Of a DNA stretch of 52,763 nt, positions 43,779 to 52,087 are shown piece after piece. Numbering within the stretch: the stretch's first letter is position 1; the number at the start of each line of letters is the position of its first letter. The notes below the pieces were generated by a model that was given only the letters and a program-made list of their open reading frames with translations, made no database searches and was not told the DNA's origin. Source of the DNA: Pseudomonadota bacterium (GTDB lineage: Bacteria; Desulfobacterota; Desulfobulbia; Desulfobulbales; Desulfocapsaceae); the NCBI GenBank assembly GCA_018817385.1, contig JAHIUA010000075.1, positions 1-52,763 on the forward strand, in the 5' to 3' direction. A program made the translations under genes and the position numbers.

Positions 43779-46317
43779 AAAACGCTCCTTTTCGCTCCAT
43801 GAGTTCATCGTATGTTCCCTGTTCAACAATTCGCCCGGCCTTCATGACAACGATTCGATCATACGATGGGGTCAAGTCCAATCGGTGGATGACCGCTATC
43901 ACCGTCTTTCTCCCCCTGTAATCAGTTTCAAGCAGCCCTTGAATACGGGCCTGGGAAGTATTATCGAGACTGGCTGTTGCCTCATCCATGATCACGATTG
44001 GGGCATCTTTAAGAAATGCCCTGGCAATGGCAAGCTTCTGCTTCTGGCCGCCTGACAGCCGGTCACCCTTGCTGCCCACCTCGAAATTGAGCCCGATATC
44101 CATCACCTCATCGAGAAGATGCTCACCTTGAAAGGCCTGTCCGGCAAGATTACGCAGTGGTTCATCAAGCATCTGTTCCGACTTCAGGGCCCCAAAGAGG
44201 ATATTATCAAGCAGGGTGTGGGTGTACATATACTCACCGGGACAAAACGGTATAAAATCAACAGATTCTCCTGTCTTAGGGCCCGTAATACAAGGCGACC
44301 ACACCTCAAGTAGTGTGGCAGGGTCTCTGTCGATATGGAAGACAATTTCCTGAAATCGGCGTCTGGCGGCCAGAATTTTTGCCTCCATGGCAGAAGGCAG
44401 AGAGACAATCGAATGTTTTTGGGGGATAAAGCGCAGGGCCAGGATGAGGAGGAGGCGACGAGCCTCTTTATCCTTCGATTGTGGACCGTCCAGCTTTTCA
44501 ACGAGCTGGCTATAGGTTGTAAACTCGTCGGCTCGCATGGGGTTATCACGGAAGAAAAACTCATCATCCTGGAAATTGGCCAGCAGGGCAACCGACTGGG
44601 TGGCTATGGCATAGCCCAGGGTCAACAAAGGTTTTTCCAGGTTTGTTTTCTGCAGCAGTTCCATGAACCGGGGATGATCAGGTAACCCTTCTATGATGAA
44701 TTCACCGGTTAAACTATCACCAAAAACAATATTGTCACGGATATTAGAATAATAGAGATAGGCTGCGGCATCATAAAATTCGACAACCTTTTCAAAATCA
44801 CTCCTCAAACTGGTATGAATAATCTGGCGCATACGGAGAAATTTATCCCTGAACGGTTTGCATTGTTCCGGCGTCAGCACCGCCTGGAGACCAAAACGAA
44901 TGATGTCATCCTGGAGACCAACCTGACGAAGCACAGAAAGGATATGCGATCGATCAGGAAGTGGACCGTCACCGGCTACCGCCTGGACGCCATAGAGCAA
45001 ATTTTCACGGATGGTACCGGTAAAGATGAAGGGCTGTTGGGCGATCATCGCCACATTGCTGCTCATATCAAGTTTGCTTAATTCAGCCAACTGATGATCG
45101 TCAATACTAATAGTCCCCTGGCTGGCGTCATAGAGCTGAGCAATGAGGAGAGCGAGTGTTGATTTTCCTGAACCGGAATAGCCGACAAGGGCTATCTGCT
45201 CGTTGGCCATGACTTCCAGATTGATATCTTCAAGCAACTTCACCCCACTGGGGACCGTGAAGGTAATATTTTTCATGCTGATATTACCCTGCAGGGTGAA
45301 AGGATCACGGCTGAAAGGCAGCAAGGCGTGGACAGGATCCAGATCAAAGATTTTCATAATCTGCTTATATCTCACCTTGGCATCTTGATAGTCCTGATAA
45401 TATTCAATAAGCTCCTTCCACGGGTCATAGACCTTTTCATAAGCGGAGAGAAACGCCACCAGTGCCCCGAGGGTAAACTGACCGTTGATTGCCATGTACC
45501 CCCCCACAAGGAAGAGGATAAAAGGCCCCATGGACTGAAAGACATTGTTGGCAAACTTGATACCATATTTAACAATGAACAGTCTCTTCACTAAGTCATA
45601 GAGCTTGTGAATATAGGTAGAAAGTTTCTTCTCTTCCAGACCGTAACTGGCGTTGCCGTGGATCTCGTGAATTCCGGAGATGGCTTCATTCACCACATTG
45701 GCCATGGATCGTGTTGTCTTCACCCGTTTTTTATTGAGCCTGTTATACTTGTTTTGGAGAAAGGGGATAACAATGATCTCGAGAGGGTATACCCCCATAC
45801 TCAACAGGGCCAGCAGCGGATTGAGATTGAACATAAAGCCTATGAATACGACGAAAGTCAAGATGCTGGTGATGGGGATGGCCAGTGCCCCTCCCAGAAA
45901 AAAACCAATGGCATTCAGTTCCGCAGTCATGGCCGAAATAACGGTACCCGCCTGCATTTTGCGATAGAACTGGAGAGGCAGCTGGAGGACATGGTGGTAG
46001 AGTTCTGTCCGCATCTCCACCAGGATTTTCTGGCCGATATAGACCTGACAGAGGTTGATAGCGTATTTCAGCAGGCCGGCAATGGTAACCGCGCCAATAT
46101 AGAGTCCGCAGTAGAGAAAGAGAAGATGGGTATCTTTGAGATAAATGGCTTCATTGATGATGCGCTTCTGCATCTCCAGGGGAAAGACCTTGAAAAAGAG
46201 ACTGACGACAATAACCAGGAGCAGGAAGAACTGCATGGGCCGGTGGCGTCTGAGAATCCAGTAAAAGAGTGACCGTTCGGTGATACGGACCCTGTTATCT
46301 GCTCCAGTTATTTTCAT
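43753..46317 (-). CDS. ABC exporter with a large insertion in the ATPase domain
   Basis: 854 residues (usual half-transporter about 580-600). Residues 1-300 are a type IV exporter membrane domain. The ATPase domain has Walker A GYSGSGKST (379-387), Q-loop IAQQPF (425-430), then, only after some 325 residues, the signature LSGGQKQ (754-760), Walker B IVIMDEATASLD (774-785) and H811. Extra residues of about 240 lie between. The short motif after the Q-loop, IRENLLYG (436-443), recurs as IRDNIVFG (526-533) and LLDNILFG (702-709). The ATPase motifs look intact. It ends overlapping the cNMP-binding gene. Export of a lipid-linked or peptide compound is possible; substrate unknown. Confidence 0.88.
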   Translation of the reverse strand: MKITGADNRVRITERSLFYWILRRHRPMQFFLLLVIVVSLFFKVFPLEMQKRIINEAIYLKDTHLLFLYCGLYIGAVTIAGLLKYAINLCQVYIGQKILVEMRTELYHHVLQLPLQFYRKMQAGTVISAMTAELNAIGFFLGGALAIPITSILTFVVFIGFMFNLNPLLALLSMGVYPLEIIVIPFLQNKYNRLNKKRVKTTRSMANVVNEAISGIHEIHGNASYGLEEKKLSTYIHKLYDLVKRLFIVKYGIKFANNVFQSMGPFILFLVGGYMAINGQFTLGALVAFLSAYEKVYDPWKELIEYYQDYQDAKVRYKQIMKIFDLDPVHALLPFSRDPFTLQGNISMKNITFTVPSGVKLLEDINLEVMANEQIALVGYSGSGKSTLALLIAQLYDASQGTISIDDHQLAELSKLDMSSNVAMIAQQPFIFTGTIRENLLYGVQAVAGDGPLPDRSHILSVLRQVGLQDDIIRFGLQAVLTPEQCKPFRDKFLRMRQIIHTSLRSDFEKVVEFYDAAAYLYYSNIRDNIVFGDSLTGEFIIEGLPDHPRFMELLQKTNLEKPLLTLGYAIATQSVALLANFQDDEFFFRDNPMRADEFTTYSQLVEKLDGPQSKDKEARRLLLILALRFIPQKHSIVSLPSAMEAKILAARRRFQEIVFHIDRDPATLLEVWSPCITGPKTGESVDFIPFCPGEYMYTHTLLDNILFGALKSEQMLDEPLRNLAGQAFQGEHLLDEVMDIGLNFEVGSKGDRLSGGQKQKLAIARAFLKDAPIVIMDEATASLDNTSQARIQGLLETDYRGRKTVIAVIHRLDLTPSYDRIVVMKAGRIVEQGTYDELMERKGAFYDLARAEF

Positions 46318-46654
46318 ACCGGGTAGTAAAGCTGAAGGGGAAACCTTGAGTGGTTACAAGAAATGAGGCACGATTCTTTAAAGATTGTCACTGGATTCAC
46401 AAATAATTGCAAGCTCTATTCTTACATGTTCCAGGGGAAGAGCAGGCATGTTCAGGAACCCTTCTGTTCTATGAGTGCGTGCCGGTGGCGGAAAGCGCCT
46501 GCTGTGTGTTTACACTGGAATGAAGCCTGATTCCATGATACATCATAAGAAAGGATCCTTTTTTTCCTTTTTATCTTGGATGAGACGAACGCTTGCTCAA
46601 ACTGAGCTGCTGTCCCTCCCATAATCGTTTTTTTGTACCCTAGGAGTCCCCTTT
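46318..46654. other. Divergent intergenic region
   Basis: About 337 bases between the ABC exporter (minus) and the secreted protein (plus). It should hold promoters for both. I could not pick out a convincing -35/-10 pair. No gene seen. Confidence 0.5.
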
Positions 46655-47254
46655 GTGAAAACTTTGGCCGTGTTTGATATTCTGTTTCTTTCCCTGTTTC
46701 TCCTCCTTCTTCCCAAGGCGATCGCGGCACAGGAAGTGCCCCACGAGGTAGGAGGATTTGTCCTGGGCAGCAATGTCACCGACTACCCGGACATAGAGTA
46801 CTCAAACTTTCTCAAAGAAGTGGTCATTTACGACTGGCACGGTTTTGACAAAGGAATTATCTCTTACGGCATCTGCGAATTTCCTGGGGAGATTGTCAAA
46901 ATCAAATTAAAATACCAAGATTCCAGCAAATCGTTTTTCAAAACCCTGCTCGAGAGATACACAACCAAATATGGGAAACCGACCGAGTGGAAGGGAGATT
47001 CCTTCGGCATTCTCCATATCTGGAAATGGAAATTTACCGACAAAGCGAATAACCGAGTCCACATGATCCTTCAGCATAATACCCGAAACTCAAATGAGAA
47101 TATAGGCAACATGGTCAAGCTCTATTATCCGGATCGAATTGAATTAGAACAACTCTGTTTCACCAAGAAATGCAATGATGCCCCAGACAAGGACAAAATG
47201 ATGCAACAGGTGAAACCAGAAAAGAACGAATGGGATTATTTAATTCCGAAATGA
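46655..47254 (+). CDS. Secreted protein of unknown function
   Basis: 199 residues from a GTG start, with TAGGAG at a normal distance before it. A signal peptide (KTLAVFDILFLSLFLLLLPK, cut near AIAAQ) is followed by a compact, charged periplasmic domain: GGFVLGSNVTDYP, GICEFPGEIVKIKLKYQDSS, LERYTTKYGKPTEWKGDSFG, KWKFTDKANNRVHMILQHN. The layout of a conserved-looking glycine-rich opening followed by alternating strands recalls small periplasmic DUF proteins, but I do not recognise the family. It stands seven bases before the next GTG-started gene and may be in the same transcript. Confidence 0.7.
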   Translation: MKTLAVFDILFLSLFLLLLPKAIAAQEVPHEVGGFVLGSNVTDYPDIEYSNFLKEVVIYDWHGFDKGIISYGICEFPGEIVKIKLKYQDSSKSFFKTLLERYTTKYGKPTEWKGDSFGILHIWKWKFTDKANNRVHMILQHNTRNSNENIGNMVKLYYPDRIELEQLCFTKKCNDAPDKDKMMQQVKPEKNEWDYLIPK

Positions 47255-47261
47255 TTATGCA

Positions 47262-48134
47262 GTGACACCTTTCATCAACAGATGGCGGAGCATTGGCTGG
47301 AACGGTCTTACCCTCTCTTGTCCTGAGAAATGGGAAGCCATTGTCTCCGGGAAGAGGCATCTCCTCTTTGAGGAGGATTTCAGCCCCATTTTCGAATTAC
47401 GATGGCAGACTGACGGTAGCAGCAAAAGCTCTGCCGATTCCCTTCTCCGGAGACTGGAGAAGAAAGCCGGTCTCTGCAGGCAAGGAGCAATATGCCCCGC
47501 TTGGCTACCATTAGAAAAGGTCTATGAAGTTATTCCGCTGGCAGCAGAAGAGAACGGAGAGCAAAAGGGGGCCCTCCTCACCTGTCGGCACTGTGAGACC
47601 AGCCTCCTTCTCTATTTCTTTCATACCCACGCCGTGCAAGATCTTGATCTACAAGAGGTCCTTTCTTCCCTGAATTGCCATAACCGGAAAGGACAAGACA
47701 CCCTGTGGGCAATCCAGGATTTTCGAATCCTGCTCCCCCCCAGCTATCAGTTCAGCAGTTACAGCTTTGCGGCCGGTCTGACCCGACTCACATTCCACCA
47801 TTCCGGACTGACCATGCATCTCTGTCGCCTGGCCCAGGCATCTCTGCGCCTGCAAACGACACCGCTCGCCGACCTCATGGTCCTCCTCAGCGGAATTTCT
47901 GTGCCGAAAGAAGAAATCGCCCACCACCTTCAGTTCGTGTACCACAGCAATCATCCCTCCATTTTCCAGCAGATTCTGACCCGACTCAGGCGTAACCCGC
48001 CTTTTCACCGGATGATCCTCCGCCACCACCCTGAACATGATCGCCTCAGCGGCTTATTTTTTGAGGACAAGAAACCCATTCCTGAAAACCAGGTCAACTC
48101 CATCCTGAACAGCTATGAAATTTTCTCCCTCTGA
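47262..48134 (+). CDS. Protein of unknown function, partner of a PqqD-like protein
   Basis: 290 residues from a GTG codon. No signal peptide and no membrane segment. The N-terminal third has the pattern GWNGLTLSCPEKWEAIVSG and FELRWQ; the rest is mixed alpha/beta with cysteines at GLCRQGAICP and CRHCETS. The middle C-x-x-C (LTCRHCET) could bind metal but is the only such pair. I do not know the family. Overlap of 20 bases with the PqqD-like gene at 48115 suggests joint function, such as an acceptor or substrate of a modification step. Confidence 0.65.
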   Translation: MTPFINRWRSIGWNGLTLSCPEKWEAIVSGKRHLLFEEDFSPIFELRWQTDGSSKSSADSLLRRLEKKAGLCRQGAICPAWLPLEKVYEVIPLAAEENGEQKGALLTCRHCETSLLLYFFHTHAVQDLDLQEVLSSLNCHNRKGQDTLWAIQDFRILLPPSYQFSSYSFAAGLTRLTFHHSGLTMHLCRLAQASLRLQTTPLADLMVLLSGISVPKEEIAHHLQFVYHSNHPSIFQQILTRLRRNPPFHRMILRHHPEHDRLSGLFFEDKKPIPENQVNSILNSYEIFSL

Positions 48135-48492
48135 TCACTCCTCACTCAATCGAACCCAGGCCCTGGAGTGCATCCCCACCCAAAACAACGGCATCCACTG
48201 GCAACAGCTCGATAGTGGTGAGATCCTCTTCACCTATCCCCTCCCCCTCAATTCCTTTTTTAAGGCACTGCATCGGAAATTCGGAAAGTATCAAGGAGAG
48301 CTCCCGGAAAAAAAACTGCAGTTGGATGCGATGGGAAGTTTTGTCTGGCTGGAAATTGATGGCAAAAAAACAGTACGGGAAATCATCCGCAACTTTGCCG
48401 GAAAATATAAGGTAACTGTCCAGGAAGCAGAACACGCAGTAACGGCATTCCTGAAAACATTAGGGCAAAGGGGTCTTATCGCGCTCTGTTGA
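48115..48492 (+). CDS. PqqD-like (RRE) protein
   Basis: 125 residues. The C-terminal 60 residues read LDAMGSFVWLEIDGKKTVRE and IRNFAGKYKVTVQEAEHAV, the winged-helix pattern of PqqD, the RiPP recognition element that holds a precursor peptide for a radical SAM maturase. Residues before it (about 50) are an N-terminal extension. No radical SAM gene, precursor peptide or peptidase is seen in this window around it, so it is an orphan RRE here. It overlaps the preceding unknown gene. A hairpin (48509-48530) follows the stop at some 15 bases. Confidence 0.75.
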   Translation: MKFSPSDHSSLNRTQALECIPTQNNGIHWQQLDSGEILFTYPLPLNSFFKALHRKFGKYQGELPEKKLQLDAMGSFVWLEIDGKKTVREIIRNFAGKYKVTVQEAEHAVTAFLKTLGQRGLIALC

Positions 48493-48895
48493 AGTACCTC
48501 AAACAAGCACTCCACTGCAGACAGTGGAGTTTGCTGAGAGCAGACTGAAAATCAAGCCCTAGCCATACACTCCGCTTTCTGAGCGATAAGCAAAATCTGC
48601 ACCATGGGCGCTGACCAATATGGCTTCCACCCTCTGTGAAGAAGCGACTTGAACAACGAACAAGCCCCACAGTTCAAAGCGAGCAGCGAAGAGGACAACC
48701 AGTCCCGGTCCCGGATACCTCTGCAGCGACAACGCACTACTTTTCCCCCTCTTCCCTGCAAGTCACCCTCCACTTCCTTGCTGCTGCCGGCAACAGACTC
48801 TTCGCCTAACAGACCAATAGCGGGGCCTGATTCAGAAACAAGAGAGAAGCCATCCTGCTTACCGAGCTGAACTCTTGGAAATAATCTGGCACAGG
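48493..48895. other. Intergenic region, with a hairpin near its start
   Basis: A hairpin at 48509-48530 (arms ACTCCACTG and CAGTGGAGT) follows the PqqD-like gene and could be a weak terminator, although the T-run after it is only two bases long. The remaining 365 bases show no gene that I can support. Confidence 0.5.
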
Positions 48896-49534
48896 TTACC
48901 TGGAATAGGGATATCTACCATACGGTTTGTGATAAGTCGGTAGACTCTGTCTGTAATAGGGGTATCTCCTGAATGGATGACCATAGGTTGGCAAACGATA
49001 TCTCTCATACGGGTATCTATAATAAAAGTAAGAATCATATGGATAGCCCCGATAAAAATAATAGGGATCGTCCTTCCAGTAAACCGATTCGTCATATTCC
49101 GGCCAAAGATAGATTTCCCGGCTTTCCAGTTTGAGGCACCCATAAGGGCATTGTCCGATATTTTCAATCTGTAGGCCGACAATGATGCCGGCAACAGTGA
49201 TTCGCCTATCCTTTTTATAAATTTCCGGATCAAGAAGGCCGTTAGTGACCACAAGAAAGCGTCCAGCTGACCGATCTTTCGAGGCAGGATAATCCCTGAA
49301 TGTCAAGGGAGCCTGAATAATCTGGAGCACTGTGTTATCAGCTTTGTTTGTGGTGGCAAAAATATAACCGCCGAGGATAACGGTGTCGCCGATATAGGCA
49401 TTGGGAGTATTCATCAGTGCCTGAAACGATACAGACTGCAGAGATTGCTCTCGCACCTGACGGGACATAACTGAACAGGAAACAGAAAAAAAAAGGAGGA
49501 AAATCATGGAGACCATAATTTTTATACGTTGCAC
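48896..49534 (-). CDS. Slp-family outer-membrane lipoprotein with tyrosine-rich tail
   Basis: 212 residues from GTG, with AAGGAG nine bases upstream. The lipoprotein signal ends in FFSVSC (cysteine at 20). Residues about 35-150 match the Slp (starvation lipoprotein) plan: NTPNAYIGDTVILGGYI, GRFLVVTNGLLDPEIYKKD, ITVAGIIVGLQ. The last 61 residues are a low-complexity tail of tyrosine, proline and arginine (20 tyrosines), of no known fold. Such tails are unusual for Slp. It is isolated between two gene-poor stretches. Role unknown; Slp is associated with stress and outer-membrane stability. Confidence 0.83.
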   Translation of the reverse strand: MQRIKIMVSMIFLLFFSVSCSVMSRQVREQSLQSVSFQALMNTPNAYIGDTVILGGYIFATTNKADNTVLQIIQAPLTFRDYPASKDRSAGRFLVVTNGLLDPEIYKKDRRITVAGIIVGLQIENIGQCPYGCLKLESREIYLWPEYDESVYWKDDPYYFYRGYPYDSYFYYRYPYERYRLPTYGHPFRRYPYYRQSLPTYHKPYGRYPYSR

Positions 49535-49916
49535 AGTAATCTTCTCCTTTCCAAGTGATCAGAACAATCACCCCACAGGCTTGTCAGGAGGCCGAGCATT
49601 TGCCGCTCCTCAAGAAAACTCACAACCCGATTCGCCTTCTCATGCGCCCACACCAGAAGAGAAGACTTCCCCCTGTTGTGGCCCAGTACTCCTGGCAATT
49701 GGTGTCTTTCCCCTCCCGACACCTTCATCCCAGCGGTTCTCTGACATACAATAAGACCGGGTTACTCATCAAGCAAGTGCTAGTCCCTTATCCTCCTCAA
49801 ACCAGGGAGACATCTTCCCGGAAAGACAGAATAAAAGTCAGAAGGAACCCATTGGCATACCCTGCCAGCACGAATACGGGCGAATTCTTCTTTGAAAATG
49901 CACCACTTCTTTGCTC
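49535..49916. other. Intergenic region without a recognised gene
   Basis: About 380 bases between the Slp lipoprotein and the glycosylase (both minus). A plus-strand frame (49555-49929) has no family signal. Nothing else seen. Confidence 0.5.
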
Positions 49917-50711
49917 TCATTTTGAATAAATTCGTTTTTCCAGGGTCTGGAGATCCTGCCAGGTGGCCTTTTTCATTTCAGGATTCTGGAGAAGATAACT
50001 GGGATGAAAAGTGGGGAGTAAAGGAATTTCCCGCCCATTGGAGCCTTGATAGATATGAAAACGTCCGCGCAGCCTGGAAAGTGGTTGAGAAAATCGAAGC
50101 AGAGCCCTGGTGGCAACCATGCCCATGGTGCAGATCAATTCAGGTGCAGCAGCCATGATCTGGCGCTGCAGATACGAGGAGCAGGCATCAATATGTTCTG
50201 CCTGCGGCTGAATTTCCGGCCCGACTCCGCATTTGATGATATTGGTGACAAAAACTTCTTCTGATGCCAGGTGAATGGCGGCCAACATCCGTCCCAGCAT
50301 TTGATCTTCCTGGGGGCCAAAGACCGTTTTCTCAATGCCCGCCGTGGAATGTTCTGGAACAGCCAGCCAGTGTCCAACAAGCAAAAGACGAACACGCCCT
50401 CCACCCCATTTTCCAGGGCTGACACATCTTCTTTGGCCGGCAAGACCACAGCTCGTACACAGTTCCACCTCTGCGGCGATCTCGGCCAGAGAACCCTGAT
50501 CGTTCTTCTCCCTGACGGATGATACTGTCGCTGCCTTCTCTTTCTCCTGGAGGGGTATCCCCTCTTTCCGAGGGGGAGACTCTTCCTCCTCCCTGCTTGC
50601 CAGAAAAGCAGACAACTCTGGTGCTGCAGGATAGTCCACAATTGAACCGACCTGGTGACAACGAAGAACGTTACGGACATCTTGCAAAAACTGAAGGACG
50701 TCTTCTTCCAT
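49917..50711 (-). CDS. Divergent uracil-DNA glycosylase family protein (family 4/5 type)
   Basis: 264 residues: about 85 N-terminal residues of linker, then the glycosylase fold. Four cysteines of an iron-sulfur cluster fit the family 4 layout: CTSCGLAGQRR, NIIKCGVG and IDACSSYL. Motif B-like TFHPSYLLQNP is present. Motif A, usually GEAPG with a catalytic acid, is changed to VGHWLAVPEH, so the usual catalytic residue seems lost or shifted. It may be a divergent family member or a protein that has lost base-excision activity. The N-terminal linker contains mainly charged residues. Upstream 100 bases hold a promoter-like site facing the other way. Confidence 0.8.
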   Translation of the reverse strand: MEEDVLQFLQDVRNVLRCHQVGSIVDYPAAPELSAFLASREEEESPPRKEGIPLQEKEKAATVSSVREKNDQGSLAEIAAEVELCTSCGLAGQRRCVSPGKWGGGRVRLLLVGHWLAVPEHSTAGIEKTVFGPQEDQMLGRMLAAIHLASEEVFVTNIIKCGVGPEIQPQAEHIDACSSYLQRQIMAAAPELICTMGMVATRALLRFSQPLSRLRGRFHIYQGSNGREIPLLPTFHPSYLLQNPEMKKATWQDLQTLEKRIYSK

Positions 50712-50781
50712 ACCCCTAACCTTTTTTCTCGCATTCCCCCTCTTCTCTTTTTTCCATCATCAGGAAAAAGGAAAAAGCGTC

Positions 50782-50810
50782 TTGACAAAACCAACAGAAG
50801 ATAAAATAGT
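50782..50810 (+). promoter_or_regulatory. Promoter-like sequence just before a MITE-like element
   Basis: TTGACA at 50782-50787 is a perfect -35 box. A 17-base spacer brings in AATAGT as a poor -10 (four of six). The MITE-like element starts at 50817, close to the expected start of transcription. Confidence 0.4.
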
Positions 50811-50816
50811 GCACTT

Positions 50817-50982
50817 TAGGAGCCTGTCGGACTTAGACATAAATCTGCTGCAAATTTGACAAATCGGCCCATATTTCCATGGCTTTTCGTTAAATAGACC
50901 TGCTATTCGCCTCAAATCCATGAAAATCTGGTCTCGATTTCTCTAATTTCCGCTATTATTCTCTAAATCCGACAGACTCCTA
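50817..50982. mobile_element. MITE-like element, copy 1 (166 bp)
   Basis: The ends are imperfect inverted repeats of 19 bases: TAGGAGCCTGTCGGACTTA at the left, and TAGGAGTCTGTCGGATTTA as the reverse complement of the right end, with two mismatches. Copy 2 starts at 52624 and agrees over the 140 bases available with about five differences. It carries no transposase. The terminal TA at each end could be a duplicated target as in IS630/mariner elements. The minus strand of both copies has an open frame starting MDLRRIAGLFNE, perhaps a relic. Confidence 0.8.
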
Positions 50983-51125
50983 GCTTGAATCATTATCAGA
51001 TCTGCGCCTCTCTCCTTTGAAAGAGCTGGGGACATTTTCATCCGGAGCACAATCTGATAGACCGCCTGGCTCCGACCTTCTGAGCAAACACCAGGCCCAT
51101 TTTTTAGCCACAGGAGTATGGAAAC

Positions 51126-51338
51126 ATGCCTATTTACGAATTTCACTGTGAGGACTGCGGCAAGGATTTTGAAAGCCTGATCTTGATAGCCTCTGCAGTT
51201 GATCATCTGACATGTAAACACTGCAACAGTGCAAACATCAAAAAAATGATCTCCGCAACCAGCTGTCCACCCGCCAAGGAAAGTCACATCCCGGCAGGCG
51301 CACTCTCCGGATGCTCATCACGTTCCGGATTTTCCTGA
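51126..51338 (+). CDS. FmdB-type zinc ribbon protein
   Basis: 70 residues. MPIYEFHCEDCGKDFES with a CxxC pair and TCKHCNSANIKKMIS with a second pair form the single zinc ribbon of the FmdB family, which are small regulators or chaperones of unclear role. The tail is serine-rich and has extra cysteines. An AGGAG ribosome site is 10 bases before the ATG. A weak stem (GCCTGG/CCAGGC, 51064-51096) with a T-run lies in its leader. Confidence 0.87.
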   Translation: MPIYEFHCEDCGKDFESLILIASAVDHLTCKHCNSANIKKMISATSCPPAKESHIPAGALSGCSSRSGFS

Positions 51339-51520
51339 GCATAAAGACAGCAGGCCCGTGCGGCCTTCTCAGACCAGTGGGGATATGTCTCGCAGCAACA
51401 AGACAATCCCCCTGGTGATCTTGTAACAACTTCCCCAGCCCACCCACCAAGGGGGAACAAACCCTCCTCCTGGAAAAGTCCATCTGCACCTGATCAGCTA
51501 CAGATAGGGTGCGATACCCT

Positions 51521-51853
51521 CTACTCTTGTTTTTTTTTCTTCCCTTTGCCAAAGTCAAAGACCATCTCATTTTCTTTCAACATGCCATGCTCCTCTCGGG
51601 CAACCCGTTCGAGATACCCCTCATCACTTTGCAACCGTTCGACATCCTTTTCCAATTCTTTATTTTTGATGATTAATTCCTTCTGTTCCGCCATCAGCAC
51701 TGCCAGATGTTTCTTCTGCTGGTGCAAAAAAAACATTCCCCTGCCAGGAGCAAAAACAATCCACAACAGGACAGCCACCACAATGCAGAGAGAAATACGC
51801 AACAACCGTTTTTGCTGCAAAGGGGAAAGGGGTGTTTTTCGTTTTTGTTTCAT
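51521..51853 (-). CDS. Septum formation initiator FtsB/DivIC family
   Basis: 110 residues. A basic tail, one membrane segment (residues about 21-37: SLCIVVAVLLWIVFAPG) and a long coiled coil (HQQKKHLAVLMAEQKELIIK onward) with the end motif YLERVAREEHGMLKENEMVF, the typical FtsB/DivIC pattern. In division it holds FtsL and FtsQ together at the septum. The tail after FDFGKGKKKK is rich in lysine. It stands alone; its neighbours do not belong to a division operon. Confidence 0.87.
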   Translation of the reverse strand: MKQKRKTPLSPLQQKRLLRISLCIVVAVLLWIVFAPGRGMFFLHQQKKHLAVLMAEQKELIIKNKELEKDVERLQSDEGYLERVAREEHGMLKENEMVFDFGKGKKKKQE

Positions 51854-52087
51854 GGTAATAATAAGTAATAGATAGAAGTCAGTTAGTTAAAATCGAGAGT
51901 CAAGCTGCACCGCATTCGCCTTCCAGGTGCACAGGCCGGAGAAACTTCTTACCCATTGCCACCTCCTACCAGCAGTAGCCCTGCTGTTGCCAGGCGAGAC
52001 TCGATCCAACTGGCTGCTGTGCGCTTCAGCCTTCAGTCCCTTGACCTGAAGAGCTCCCTTTCACCTGCGTTTTTCCTAAACAGGCTT

